From the NCBI RefSeq assembly GCF_009846745.1, contig NZ_AQPF01000011.1, forward strand, positions 1-64,000: a stretch of DNA of 64,000 nucleotides, written 5' to 3'. Under the pieces are notes generated by a model. The model saw only the letters and a list, made by a program, of their open reading frames with translations. It was not told the DNA's origin and made no database searches. Below, one piece after another: positions 36,791 through 46,651 of the stretch. Position numbers and translations under genes: made by a program. Numbering within the stretch: the first letter of the stretch is position 1; every line of letters begins with the position of its first letter. The stretch comes from Alloalcanivorax xiamenensis. Its GTDB lineage: Bacteria > Pseudomonadota > Gammaproteobacteria > Pseudomonadales > Alcanivoracaceae.

Positions 36791-38962
36791 TTGCCGTCGT
36801 GGGGACGGCGCCGCTCGGGATCAAGCGGGGGGAAGCACGGGGTGCGATACCACTGTGGAGTGTGGCTCTGGTCCGCCGCCGTACTGGCAAGTACGGTGGG
36901 GCTGAGCCACGCCCAGGAGATGGCCGGGCCGGACATTCCACGGGTCCTGACCCCGGCCCGTCTCGACCAGCCCCTCTCCGAAGCTCCCGCCAGTGTCACC
37001 ATCATTACCCAGGATATGATCCGCGCCAGCGGCGCCAGGGAGCTGTATCAGGTCATGCGGCTGGTGCCCGGCATGAGCGTGGCCAAGGCCGACGGCAATG
37101 TGCCGTCGGTGTCCTATCACGGCACGCAGGCCCGTGATCACCGCCGCATGCTGGTGCTGCTCGATGGTCGCAGCGTTTACCGGCCGGGGTTGGCCCGGGT
37201 CAACTGGAATGACCTGGCCATCGCTCTGGAGGACGTGGAGCGCGTCGAGGTGACGCGCGGCCCGGCTGCCGCGGCCTATGGCGCCAACGCCTTCTCCGGG
37301 GTGATCAACATCATCAGCCGCGACCCACGCGACAGCGAAGGCCAGGCAGTCCGTCTGCGCGCTGGCAACAACGGTATCCGCGACGCCTACGTTAGTGGTG
37401 GCTGGCACCGTGGCAACGGGGCTTTCCGGGTGTCCGTGGAAAGCCGCGCCGACCACGGCTACGACGCTGGCTTGCCACCGATGGAGGGCGGCGATGCCAA
37501 GCGCACCCACAACGTTAATGGCCGTGGGGTCTGGGAACTGGACAACGGCGACGTGCTCAGCTTCTACCTGGGGGGCAGCCGTTCAAAACTGGAGCGGGCA
37601 CCGGAAAGCAGCCTGCGCGGCCTGGGTGACTACCAGGGACTGGCGATACAGCGCGATGACAGCGCGTTCGCCGGCATGGTGTGGGAACGTCAACTCTCCG
37701 ACTGGCATCAACTGAAAGTATCCGGTTACGCCCAGTATTCCGACGAAGAGCTGCCGCTGACCATGTGCTATTTCGATCCTCTCACCGGACAACACGGCGC
37801 TGGCGGCGGCCTGTTTTTCTCGAAGGAAATGCGCGACCTGTATCTGGCCCACGGCGGCGACCTCGACGCCACGCTGGCCGCCGCGCCCACCGACCCGGCG
37901 GTGAGGCAGCGTTATGCCACGTTGCTCGGTAGCGGCGCCGACCGCTTTTGTGGCACCAGCTATCTGGACGTGCGCGAGCACCGTTACGATCTGGAAATCC
38001 AGGACACCGTTCAAATCAACCGGTGGGCCCGGCTGGTGGCGGGGCTCAACCTGCGTTACGACCGGGGTAGCTCGCAAACCTACCTGAGCGGCACCGCCGA
38101 CAACGTCAGCCGCCGTGCTTTCGCCAACCTGGCCTTGAAACCGTTGCCCCGGCTCACCGCCAACCTGGGGGGCTACTGGGAATACGATGACCTCAACGGC
38201 GAGCACTTCTCCCCGCGGGTCGGTTTGTCCTGGCGATTGATGCCCGGACACCATTTGCGCTGGGTATACGCCCGTGGCCTGCGCGCGCCGGACATCTACG
38301 AGGACCAGGCCCATTCCAACGCGCCGATCAGCCGGCTCAACGGGCCCTTCGGTGACCGCACCGCGGACTGGCTGGGTTGGGACCCGGCCTACTTCTTCGT
38401 CAGCGAACAGGCCGATGGCAATCTGAAGCCGGAACGCATCCGCTCCCGGGAATGGGGCTACTACGGCCACTTCGGTGACGTGGAACTGGATGTGCGTTAT
38501 TTCCAGGAGGAACTCTGGGACCTGATCAGCGGCCCCATCAGTCCGGTGAATTTCGACGCCGACAACAGTGGCGAGGTCACCCATCGTGGCACCGAAGCGC
38601 AGCTCAGCTGGCGGGCCGGGGCCCGGCACTGGCTGCGTCTCAGCGGCGCTCATATCCACACCCGCGGCAACCGCGCCACGGAATTACGCTTCGCCGCCCG
38701 CGACAGCGGTAGTGCCCTGTGGGAATGGCACGCGCTGCGCAACTGGTGGCTTTCCGGTGGCTATTACCTGGCCCGGGACTACAACCATCATCCCTACGAA
38801 CGAGTGGATCTGCGGCTGGCTTATCGCCGTGCTCTGGGGCCCACCTACCTGGAGACCAGCTTGCTGGTGCAACACTACCTGGAAAACGAACCGGTGGTGT
38901 TCGCCGAAAACCAGTACCGGGACGATGAACGGTTCTGGGTGACCCTGGCCTTGCGGTTCTGA
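36791..38962 (+). CDS. TonB-dependent outer membrane receptor
   Basis: A 723-residue receptor. The plug domain (about 55-175) begins APASVTIITQDMIRASG, followed by a 22-strand-type barrel ending in the terminal aromatic WVTLALRF. The listed start is a TTG with GGAG about 5 nt upstream. A GTG at 36,842 (706 residues) gives a shorter, more usual signal peptide and is also possible. It belongs to the colicin I/vitamin B12-type receptor group. Ligand unknown. A periplasmic binding protein and a sensor kinase follow. Confidence 0.88.
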   Translation: MPSWGRRRSGSSGGKHGVRYHCGVWLWSAAVLASTVGLSHAQEMAGPDIPRVLTPARLDQPLSEAPASVTIITQDMIRASGARELYQVMRLVPGMSVAKADGNVPSVSYHGTQARDHRRMLVLLDGRSVYRPGLARVNWNDLAIALEDVERVEVTRGPAAAAYGANAFSGVINIISRDPRDSEGQAVRLRAGNNGIRDAYVSGGWHRGNGAFRVSVESRADHGYDAGLPPMEGGDAKRTHNVNGRGVWELDNGDVLSFYLGGSRSKLERAPESSLRGLGDYQGLAIQRDDSAFAGMVWERQLSDWHQLKVSGYAQYSDEELPLTMCYFDPLTGQHGAGGGLFFSKEMRDLYLAHGGDLDATLAAAPTDPAVRQRYATLLGSGADRFCGTSYLDVREHRYDLEIQDTVQINRWARLVAGLNLRYDRGSSQTYLSGTADNVSRRAFANLALKPLPRLTANLGGYWEYDDLNGEHFSPRVGLSWRLMPGHHLRWVYARGLRAPDIYEDQAHSNAPISRLNGPFGDRTADWLGWDPAYFFVSEQADGNLKPERIRSREWGYYGHFGDVELDVRYFQEELWDLISGPISPVNFDADNSGEVTHRGTEAQLSWRAGARHWLRLSGAHIHTRGNRATELRFAARDSGSALWEWHALRNWWLSGGYYLARDYNHHPYERVDLRLAYRRALGPTYLETSLLVQHYLENEPVVFAENQYRDDERFWVTLALRF

Positions 38963-39056
38963 CCATGACGGAGCGACGCCTTTTCCATCATATCCGCCTC
39001 TTCGCCGTCACCGGCGGGGAGCGGATTGATGTCGCACCGTGGGGAGGTCGCTGAGC

Positions 39057-39911
39057 GTGCGCTGGTCAAGGAAGGCCCGGATTTTGCTCGCTACCCTTGC
39101 GTTGTACTCCCTGTCGGCGGCCGCCGACGACCCGCTGCGGCTGCGCGTGATCAGCGACCAGCCGCAGCAACGCGGCGACTTTCTATTGGCCCTGGAACAG
39201 GTGTCGACGCCGCTGTCCTGGAATCTGGTGGACAGCGGCGCCGACGTTACCCTGGCTTTGGCGGCCGCTCCGTTTCGGCGCGCGGTGGAAGAGGGTGGGC
39301 CGGTGCTCGGCATTTCGGTGCCGCCGGCGGTGGTTGACGAGGCCAGACGCCGGGATTGCCAGTGTAGCGCGATCTGGAGTGGCGTGTCGCTGGAACAACA
39401 GTTGCGCCTGATCGAAATCCTGTTTCCCGGAGTCAACCGCGTTGGTGTCTTGTACGGCCCCGACAGTGCCTGGCAGCCTCTGCCTTCGGCGGCCACCGCT
39501 TCCCTGCAACTGGATTGGGTATCGGTTTCCTCCGCCGCCGGCATCGGACCGCTGCTGAGAAGGCACTTGCCACAGTGGGATTTGCTGTTACTGCCGGAAG
39601 ACGAGACGCTGTTCAACGCCGGCACCGCCAAACTCATTTTACTCTCCGGCTACCGCCAACGGGTGCCCGTGGTCGGACCAGGCCGGGGTTTTGTCAACGC
39701 CGGCAGTGTCGCCAGTGTCCATTCGTCTTTGCCGGCGCAGGCCCGGCAAGCATTGCGCTGGCTCGACCAATGGCGGCAACAAGGGCACTGGCCGTCACCG
39801 GATTTTGTCGAAGACAGCAGTATCAGCGTCAATGAGCATGTGGCGCGCGCCTATAACCTGCCGTTTTGGGAGCCCCGGGCGTTACAGCAAAGATGGGAGG
39901 AGCAACCGTGA
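39057..39911 (+). CDS. periplasmic ABC_sub_bind-type binding protein
   Basis: A 284-residue protein with signal peptide MRWSRKARILLATLALYSLSAAAD. GTG at 39,057 has GGGGAGG about 10 nt upstream; an in-frame GTG at 39,039 is weaker. The mature part resembles ABC_sub_bind (PF04392-like) proteins, with NRVGVLYGPDS in the middle. No permease or ATPase is near. The adjacent kinase suggests it serves as a sensory partner rather than for import. Confidence 0.75.
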   Translation: MRWSRKARILLATLALYSLSAAADDPLRLRVISDQPQQRGDFLLALEQVSTPLSWNLVDSGADVTLALAAAPFRRAVEEGGPVLGISVPPAVVDEARRRDCQCSAIWSGVSLEQQLRLIEILFPGVNRVGVLYGPDSAWQPLPSAATASLQLDWVSVSSAAGIGPLLRRHLPQWDLLLLPEDETLFNAGTAKLILLSGYRQRVPVVGPGRGFVNAGSVASVHSSLPAQARQALRWLDQWRQQGHWPSPDFVEDSSISVNEHVARAYNLPFWEPRALQQRWEEQP

Positions 39912-41794
39912 TGGCCCAGGGGGGGATTCGCCGGCAACTGCGCTGGCTCGGTGTGATACCGGCGCTGATCATGCTGGTTCTGGTGCTGGTGACGCTCACC
40001 TGGCAGCGCTTGCAGGACGCCGACAACGAAGTGCGCGAGCTGGGCGGTTTCCTGGCCCGCCAACTGGCCGCCACGGCTGAGTACGGTGTGCTCTCCGGCA
40101 ACACCTCGGAGTTGCGTCGGCACGCCAACATGGCGCTGCAGCGCCCGGACGTTTACTACGTGGCGTTCCGTGACGAGAGCGGCCAGGTGCTGTTGAGCGA
40201 AGGCCGGGCCACCAGCGACGGGCGCGGCGAGCTGCTGGAATTCCGTGCCGGCATCTACCGGCAGCCGCTGTCCGCTTCCGAAGCCGACCGCTATGTGGAC
40301 CCCGGGGACCGGGTCGGCGAAGTGGTACTGGGGCTGGCTCCGGAACTGCTGGCGGTGCGACAGAAAGAAATCCTCACCGCCAGTCTGGTGCCGGCCCTGC
40401 TGGCGATGATGGTGGGCCTGGTGTGCGCCGGTTATCTGGCCCGCCGCATCGCCGAGCCGCTGTCCTATTTGTCCGGCCTGGTGCGGGTGATTCGCGGCGG
40501 TGATTACCGCGCGCGTGGCGATCATCATCTGCAGGGAGAGCTGTCGGACCTGCAACGGGACATCAACGAACTGGCCTCCGGACTGGAGCGTGCCCGCGCC
40601 GATCAGCAACGGGCCATGGGCGAGTTGCGCCAGGCCCATCGCAGCGCGCAGCAGGCCAGCCAGGCGAAAACCGATTTCCTGGCGATGATGAGCCATGAAC
40701 TGCGCACCCCCATGAACGGTGTGCTCGGCATGCTGCAACTGCTGGAAACCACCCGGCAGAACGACGAACAGCGCGAATACACCCAGGCGGCGCTGGAGTC
40801 CACCGGCCACCTGCTGGAAGTGATCAACGACATTCTCGATTTCTCGCGCATCGAAGCCGGGCGCATGGACATCGACCAGACCTTCTTCGCCCCCGGCCCG
40901 CTGCTGGAAAACTGCATCGGCACGTTCCGCTACGTTGCCCGCCACAAGGGCCTGTACCTGGAACTGGAAGGGCTGGAGCAACTGGAAGGCTATGACCTGT
41001 ATTCCGACCCCACCCGGCTACGCCAGATTCTCAGCAACCTGATTTCCAACGCGGTGAAGTTCACCGAGCAGGGCGGGGTGCGGGTGACGATCCAGGCCGC
41101 CGCCGACGAGCACGGCCTGATGAATCTGTCGCTGTCGGTCACCGACACCGGCATCGGCATCTCGGACGCCCAGCGGGATCGCCTGTTCGTGGCGTTCTCG
41201 CAGCTGGACGCGTCACCGTCACGCCGTTATGGAGGCACCGGCCTGGGGCTGGCCATCGCCCGCCGGCTGGCGGAGATGCTCGGCGGCGATCTGACGGTCA
41301 AAAGCCGGGCCGGGGAGGGCAGCTGCTTCACTCTGCGGCTGCGCGTGCGCGCCCGGGTCGCCGGAGAGCAGGCCAGCGACGGCCCGAGCATCGACGATGG
41401 TCATCTGCGCGGCCGCGCCTTGCTGGTGGAGGACAACCTGGTCAACCGCATGGTGGCGGCCCGGATGCTGGAAAACCTGGGGCTGGACGTGGTCAGCTGC
41501 GGCGACGGCGAAACCGCGCTCAACACCATCCAGGGGGAAAACTTCGACGTGGTGCTGATGGACGTGCAAATGCCGGTGATGGACGGCCTGGAAGCGACCC
41601 GGGCGATTCGCCGCTGGGAACGGGCGGCGGGTCGCTCGCCGGTGCCGATCATCGCCCTCACCGCCAATGCGCTGGGCGGGGAGCGGGAACGCTGCCTCGC
41701 CTCCGGCATGGACGATCACCTGGCCAAACCTTACCGCCGGCAACTGCTGGCGAAGCTGCTCAGTCGTTATCTGAAGACGGTAGAAGTCGAGTGA
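39911..41794 (+). CDS. hybrid sensor histidine kinase/response regulator
   Basis: A 627-residue hybrid kinase. Membrane helix about 12-32, a periplasmic sensor about 40-145, a second helix about 148-175, HAMP, HisKA with phospho-His in MMSHELRTP (about 270), HATPase with TDTGIGIS and GGTGLGLAI, and a C-terminal receiver with Asp in VVLMDVQMPVMDG. No Hpt domain. GGGAGGAG precedes ATG, whose first base is the last of the previous stop. No DNA-binding output is adjacent. The 3' end overlaps xseA by 35 bp. Confidence 0.92.
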   Translation: MAQGGIRRQLRWLGVIPALIMLVLVLVTLTWQRLQDADNEVRELGGFLARQLAATAEYGVLSGNTSELRRHANMALQRPDVYYVAFRDESGQVLLSEGRATSDGRGELLEFRAGIYRQPLSASEADRYVDPGDRVGEVVLGLAPELLAVRQKEILTASLVPALLAMMVGLVCAGYLARRIAEPLSYLSGLVRVIRGGDYRARGDHHLQGELSDLQRDINELASGLERARADQQRAMGELRQAHRSAQQASQAKTDFLAMMSHELRTPMNGVLGMLQLLETTRQNDEQREYTQAALESTGHLLEVINDILDFSRIEAGRMDIDQTFFAPGPLLENCIGTFRYVARHKGLYLELEGLEQLEGYDLYSDPTRLRQILSNLISNAVKFTEQGGVRVTIQAAADEHGLMNLSLSVTDTGIGISDAQRDRLFVAFSQLDASPSRRYGGTGLGLAIARRLAEMLGGDLTVKSRAGEGSCFTLRLRVRARVAGEQASDGPSIDDGHLRGRALLVEDNLVNRMVAARMLENLGLDVVSCGDGETALNTIQGENFDVVLMDVQMPVMDGLEATRAIRRWERAAGRSPVPIIALTANALGGERERCLASGMDDHLAKPYRRQLLAKLLSRYLKTVEVE

Positions 41795-43103
41795 CAGTGG
41801 ATTCGAAGCGGCCGTCCGCCAGCCGCGTTTCCACGGTCTGGCCTTCCTCGAGCGCTTTCACCGAGCGCAGCGGCTGGCCTTCGGCCAGCGTCAGCGAATA
41901 ACCCCGGTCCAGCGTCGCCAGAGGACTGGCGGTGTGCAGCCGCCGGCCCAGGCTGGTGAGCCGCTGCTGCAACTGGCCGTGCTGGTGCCGCAGCGGTACC
42001 GGCAGCAGGCCCAGCAGGCGTTGCCGCTGCAGCGCCAGCCGCTGGCGCGGAGACTGCTGCATCACCCGGCCTTTCAGGCGATCCAGGCGCGCCTGCAGCA
42101 GTGTCTGTTGGTGCCGCAGCGCCCGTTGCAGACGGGCCTGATATTCATCCACCTGCTGCCGCCGCTGCTCCAGCTCCCGTTGCGGGTGGCGCAGCTGCAG
42201 CCGGTGGGCCAACTGGCTCAGCCGCTGACGGCGGTATTGCAACGTGCCGGCCACGGCCCGGTGCTGGCGGCGCTGTAGCTGATCCAGCCGCGCCAGAATG
42301 GCGTCGCCGTCCGGGCTCACCAGCTCCGCCGCCGCCGAGGGTGTCGGCGCGCGCAGATCGGCGGCGAAGTCGGTCAGCGCCACATCCACCTCGTGCCCCA
42401 CCGCCGAGACGATGGGGATCGGACAGGCCGCCACCGCCCGCACCAGGGCTTCGTCGTTGAACGCCCACAGATCCTCCAGGGAGCCGCCGCCCCGGCCGAT
42501 CACCAGCACGTCGCACTCCGCCCGGCGCACCGCCAGATCCAAGGCCCGGCGCAGCTGCATCGGTGCTTCGTCGCCCTGTACCGCCGCCGGATAGACCAGC
42601 ACCGGAATGCCGGGGCAGCGGCGCTTCAGCACCTGCACCACATCGCGTACCGCCGCGCCGCTGGGGCTGGTGATCACTCCAATGCGGCGCGGCCAGCGGG
42701 GCAGGGGGCGCTTGCGCTCGCTGGCGAACAGCCCTTCCGCCTCCAGTTTCGCCTTGAGCGCCTCGAACTGGGCGCGCAGCGCCCCTTCGCCGGCCTCTTC
42801 CATGTGCTCCACCACCAGCTGGAAACCGCCACGCGGCACGTACAGCGTGACACGGGCGCGCACCAGCACCTGCTGGCCGTCGCGGGGCTGGAAGCGCAGC
42901 AACTGATTGCGATTGCGGAACATGGCGCCGTTGACCTGGGCGCGGTCGTCCTTGAGGCTGAAATACCAGTGGCCGGAACGGGGACGGGACAAATTGGACA
43001 GCTCCCCTTGCAACCAGATCAGTGGGAAACTGCCTTCCAGCAGTCCCTGGGCTTCCAGATTGAGACGGCTGATGGAATAGGGTTCGGTGCGTGATGAAGT
43101 CAT
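41760..43103 (-). CDS. xseA: exodeoxyribonuclease VII large subunit
   Basis: A 447-residue XseA. N-terminal OB-fold starts SISRLNLEAQGLLEGSFPL; the catalytic-core blocks RRIGVITSPSGAAVRDV, VIGRGGGSLEDLWAFNDE and SAVGHEVDVALTDFAAD are present. ATG at 43,103 chosen; an upstream frame to 43,214 enters the repeat. With XseB it degrades single-stranded DNA. Convergent with the hybrid kinase. Confidence 0.95.
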   Translation of the reverse strand: MTSSRTEPYSISRLNLEAQGLLEGSFPLIWLQGELSNLSRPRSGHWYFSLKDDRAQVNGAMFRNRNQLLRFQPRDGQQVLVRARVTLYVPRGGFQLVVEHMEEAGEGALRAQFEALKAKLEAEGLFASERKRPLPRWPRRIGVITSPSGAAVRDVVQVLKRRCPGIPVLVYPAAVQGDEAPMQLRRALDLAVRRAECDVLVIGRGGGSLEDLWAFNDEALVRAVAACPIPIVSAVGHEVDVALTDFAADLRAPTPSAAAELVSPDGDAILARLDQLQRRQHRAVAGTLQYRRQRLSQLAHRLQLRHPQRELEQRRQQVDEYQARLQRALRHQQTLLQARLDRLKGRVMQQSPRQRLALQRQRLLGLLPVPLRHQHGQLQQRLTSLGRRLHTASPLATLDRGYSLTLAEGQPLRSVKALEEGQTVETRLADGRFESTVTRLLPSSDND

Positions 43104-43171
43104 GCCGCGCAATGTAAGCGCCCCCCGCCGCCGCCGCAAGCGTTGCTCTCCACCAGCCGATTTCAACACCG

Positions 43172-43247
43172 CTGTGGGAAGCTGGCTCGCCAGCGAATTC
43201 ATCCGGCTCTCCATGGCCCCATTCGCTGGCGAGCCAGCTTCCCACAG
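43172..43247. repeat. REP-like perfect inverted repeat (27-bp arms)
   Basis: Arms 43,172-43,198 and 43,221-43,247 are perfectly complementary, starting CTGTGGGAAGCTGGCTCGCC and closing at CGAAT, with a 22-bp loop. The halves are in the opposite order to the copy at 35,142. It lies between xseA and guaB. Confidence 0.9.
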
Positions 43248-43277
43248 TTGAGAGCGATTTCCCGCCGCGATCCCCGA

Positions 43278-43307
43278 TTGCCGCCAAGCACCGCCTTACC
43301 GTATAAT
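43278..43307 (+). promoter_or_regulatory. guaB promoter
   Basis: TTGCCG (43,278-43,283) and a perfect TATAAT (43,302-43,307) are spaced by 18 bp and face guaB, leaving a leader of about 110 nt. Confidence 0.65.
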
Positions 43308-43425
43308 GCCCCGCTTAATTTAACGGAGCCTTTGGTCCGGTTTGACGTGGCGGCGCCCCATGACCGTCCGGTGCCGCCCGGCATCTTCGGCCAGGCCGAA
43401 TCTCCCCCAGCTCCCACGGTGCAAT

Positions 43426-44895
43426 ATGCTCAGAATTGCCCAAGAAGCCTTGACGTTTGACGACGTTCTGCTCCTGCCTGCCCACTCGGATGTTCTGCCC
43501 AAGGATGTGTCCCTCAAATCGCGCCTGACGCGGGAAATCGAACTGAATATTCCGCTGATCTCCGCCGCCATGGACACCGTCACCGAATACCGCCTGGCCA
43601 TCACCATGGCCCAGGAAGGCGGCATCGGTATCCTGCACAAGAGCATGCCGGTGGAAGAGCAGGCCCGTAACGTGCGCATGGTCAAGAAATTCGAATCCGG
43701 CGTGGTCAAGGATCCGATCACCATCAGCCCGGACGCCACCGTGGCGGAGCTGCTGCGTCTCACCGAAGCCAACAACATTTCCGGCGTGCCGGTGGTGGAA
43801 GGCGAACAGGTAGTGGGCATCGTCACCAGCCGTGACACCCGCTTCATCACCGACTACGACCAGCACGTGGCCGACATCATGACCCGCCAGGAGCGCCTGG
43901 TAACGGTCAAGGAAGGCGCCAGCGCCGACGAAGTGCAAGGCCTGCTGCACAAGCACCGCATCGAGAAAATCCTGGTGGTGAACGAGTCCGGCGCGCTGCG
44001 CGGCATGATCACCGTCAAGGACATCGAGAAAGCCACCCGTTATCCCAACGCCTGTAAAGATAGCCAGGGCCGCCTGCGCGTGGGCGCCGCCGTCGGCACC
44101 GGCGCCGGTACCGAGGAACGGGTCGCCGCGCTGGTGGAAGCCGGTGTGGATGTGATCGTGGTGGACACCGCCCACGGTCACTCCCAGGGCGTCATCGACC
44201 GCGTTGCCTGGGTCAAGAAGCACTTCCCGGAAGTGCAGGTGATTGGCGGTAACATCGCCACCGCCGCCGCCGCCCGCGCTCTGGTGGGCGCCGGCGCCGA
44301 CGCGGTAAAGGTGGGCATCGGGCCCGGCTCCATCTGCACCACCCGCATCGTCGCCGGCATCGGCGTGCCGCAAATCACTGCGGTTTCCGACGTCGCCGCT
44401 GAACTGGAAGGTACCGGCGTGCCGCTGATCTCCGATGGCGGCATCCGCTTCTCCGGCGACATCGCCAAGGCCGTCGCCGCCGGCGCCCACGCCATCATGA
44501 TCGGCTCCCTGCTGGCCGGCACCGAGGAAGCCCCCGGCGAAGTGGAACTGTTCCAGGGCGGCTACTACAAAGCCTACCGGGGCATGGGCTCCCTGGGCGC
44601 CATGTCCGGCTCCACCGGCTCCTCGGACCGTTACTTCCAGGACGCCGCCGCCGGCATCGAGAAGCTGGTACCGGAAGGCATCGAAGGCCGTGTGCCCTAC
44701 AAGGGCCCGATGAGCGCCATCGTCCACCAACTGATGGGCGGCCTGCGTGCCTCCATGGGCTACACTGGCTGCGCCAGCATCGACGAAATGCGCACCAAAC
44801 CGGAATTCGTCAAGGTCACCAACGCGGGCATGAAGGAATCCCACGTGCACGACGTGACGATTACGAAGGAAGCACCGAACTACCCCGTGGGGTGA
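43426..44895 (+). CDS. guaB: IMP dehydrogenase
   Basis: A 489-residue enzyme, NAD-dependent IMP to XMP, the committed step of GMP synthesis. N-terminus MLRIAQEALTFDDVLLLPA, a CBS pair at about 95-205, catalytic Cys loop GIGPGSICTTR, and the flap region AYRGMGSLGAM. ATG at 43,426 gives the canonical N-terminus. Confidence 0.97.
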   Translation: MLRIAQEALTFDDVLLLPAHSDVLPKDVSLKSRLTREIELNIPLISAAMDTVTEYRLAITMAQEGGIGILHKSMPVEEQARNVRMVKKFESGVVKDPITISPDATVAELLRLTEANNISGVPVVEGEQVVGIVTSRDTRFITDYDQHVADIMTRQERLVTVKEGASADEVQGLLHKHRIEKILVVNESGALRGMITVKDIEKATRYPNACKDSQGRLRVGAAVGTGAGTEERVAALVEAGVDVIVVDTAHGHSQGVIDRVAWVKKHFPEVQVIGGNIATAAAARALVGAGADAVKVGIGPGSICTTRIVAGIGVPQITAVSDVAAELEGTGVPLISDGGIRFSGDIAKAVAAGAHAIMIGSLLAGTEEAPGEVELFQGGYYKAYRGMGSLGAMSGSTGSSDRYFQDAAAGIEKLVPEGIEGRVPYKGPMSAIVHQLMGGLRASMGYTGCASIDEMRTKPEFVKVTNAGMKESHVHDVTITKEAPNYPVG

Positions 44896-44906
44896 GCCCA
44901 CGGGAG

Positions 44907-45054
44907 CCGGACGCTGGACGCCGGACGCCGGACGCTAAAAATCGGACGAGCCAAGGCTCGCCCGATTTTTGTTTTTAAAGCGTCCAGCCTCCAGCGTCTG
45001 GCGTCCAGCGTTTACTCAACCGGCGTCCGGCGTCCAGCGTCCGGCGTCCAGCGG
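44907..45054. repeat. GGACGCC/GGCGTCC heptamer arrays flanking a terminator
   Basis: Tandem 7-bp units read GGACGCC/GGACGCT before the guaB terminator (44,907-44,936) and GGCGTCC/AGCGTCC after it (44,979-45,054). The two arrays are therefore mutually inverted. The same unit is at positions 1-27 and, degenerate, at 31,801-31,905. Confidence 0.85.
44937..44976 (+). terminator. guaB-guaA intergenic terminator
   Basis: ATCGGACGAGCC and GGCTCGCCCGAT form a 12-bp stem with one mismatch and an AA loop, flanked by AAAAA and TTTTTGTTTTT, so it could work in both directions. Confidence 0.85.
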
Positions 45055-45064
45055 AATTTAAACC

Positions 45065-46636
45065 ATGCAAGACATCCACGCCCAGCGCATCCTGATCCTC
45101 GACTTCGGCTCCCAGTACACCCAGCTGATCGCCCGCCGCGTGCGCGAAATCGGCGTCTACTGCGAGATCCGCGCCTTCGACGCCACCGCCGAGGACATCG
45201 CCGAGTTCGACCCCAAAGGCATCATCCTCTCCGGCGGCCCGGAATCCGTCACCGCCGCCGAGACCCCGCGCGCCCCCCAAGCGGCCTTCGAACAGGGCGT
45301 GCCCGTGCTGGGCATCTGCTACGGCATGCAAACCATGGCCGAGCAACTGGGCGGCGCCGTCGTCGCCGGTGAAAAACACGAATTCGGCTACGCCCGCGTC
45401 GCCAAAGCCGACGGCAGCGAGCTGCTCAACGGCATCATCGACCACGAAGAAGCCGGCACCGAATACCTGGACGTCTGGATGAGCCACGGCGACCGCGTCG
45501 GCGAAGTGCCCGACGGCTTCGTCGTCACCGCCACCACCGACAGCTGCCCCATCGCCGGCATGGCCAACGACGAAAAACGCTTCTACGGCGTCCAGTTCCA
45601 CCCGGAAGTCACCCACACCCTCCAAGGCGGCCGCATCCTCGAACGCTTCATCCGCGACATCTGCGCCTGCGACGCCCTCTGGACCCCGGCCAAGATCATC
45701 GACGACGCCGTCGCCGCCATCCAGGAACAGGTCGGCACCGACCACGTCATCCTCGGCCTCTCCGGCGGCGTCGACTCCTCCGTCACTGCCGCGCTGCTGC
45801 ACAAAGCCATCGGCGACCAGCTCACCTGCGTCTTCGTCGACAACGGTCTCCTCCGCCACGGCGAAGGCGACCAGGTCATGGAAATGTTCGCCGACCACAT
45901 GGGCGTCCGCGTCATCCGCGTCGACGCCGAGGACAACTTCCTCACCCGCCTCGCCGGCGTGGAAGACCCGGAACAGAAACGCAAGATCATCGGCAACACC
46001 TTCATCGACATCTTCGACGCCGAAGCCGCCAAGCTCACCAACGCCAACTGGCTCGCCCAAGGCACGATTTACCCCGACGTGATCGAATCCGCCGCATCCA
46101 AAACCGGCGGCGCCCACGTCATCAAATCCCACCACAACGTGGGCGGCCTCCCCGAAGACATGAAGCTCAAGCTCGTCGAGCCCCTGCGCGAACTCTTCAA
46201 GGACGAAGTGCGCAAGATCGGCCTCGAACTCGGCCTGCCGTATGACATGGTCTACCGCCACCCCTTCCCCGGCCCCGGCCTGGGCGTGCGCATCCTCGGC
46301 GAAGTCAAAAAGGAATACGCCGACACCCTCCGCCTCGCCGACCACATCTTCATCCAGGAGCTCCTCGACGCCGGCCTCTACCACAAAACCAGCCAGGCCT
46401 TCGCCGTCTTCCTCCCGGTCAAATCCGTCGGCGTCGTCGGCGACGCCCGCCGTTACGAATACGTGGTGGCGCTGCGCGCCGTCGAAACCATCGACTTCAT
46501 GACCGCCCGCTGGGCGCATTTGCCCTACGAATTCCTGGAGAAGGTCTCCAGCCGGATCATTAATGAGATCCCGGGGATCAGCCGCGTGACGTATGACATC
46601 TCGTCCAAGCCGCCGGCTACGATTGAGTGGGAATGA
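45065..46636 (+). CDS. guaA: GMP synthase (glutamine-hydrolysing)
   Basis: A 523-residue GuaA. The class I glutamine amidotransferase has Cys in GICYGMQ and His/Glu in FHPEVTH. The ATP-pyrophosphatase P-loop is LSGGVDSS. The C-terminal dimerisation domain ends with IEWE. It converts XMP to GMP. Codons are unusually rich in third-position C compared with the neighbouring genes. Confidence 0.97.
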   Translation: MQDIHAQRILILDFGSQYTQLIARRVREIGVYCEIRAFDATAEDIAEFDPKGIILSGGPESVTAAETPRAPQAAFEQGVPVLGICYGMQTMAEQLGGAVVAGEKHEFGYARVAKADGSELLNGIIDHEEAGTEYLDVWMSHGDRVGEVPDGFVVTATTDSCPIAGMANDEKRFYGVQFHPEVTHTLQGGRILERFIRDICACDALWTPAKIIDDAVAAIQEQVGTDHVILGLSGGVDSSVTAALLHKAIGDQLTCVFVDNGLLRHGEGDQVMEMFADHMGVRVIRVDAEDNFLTRLAGVEDPEQKRKIIGNTFIDIFDAEAAKLTNANWLAQGTIYPDVIESAASKTGGAHVIKSHHNVGGLPEDMKLKLVEPLRELFKDEVRKIGLELGLPYDMVYRHPFPGPGLGVRILGEVKKEYADTLRLADHIFIQELLDAGLYHKTSQAFAVFLPVKSVGVVGDARRYEYVVALRAVETIDFMTARWAHLPYEFLEKVSSRIINEIPGISRVTYDISSKPPATIEWE

Positions 46637-46651
46637 TCTGATTTAGCCTGC

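Noticed and set aside
44975..46519. 514-codon minus-strand frame opposite guaA
   Set aside because: Repetitive Asp/Gly/Val-rich translation produced by the C-rich third positions of guaA; not a protein family.
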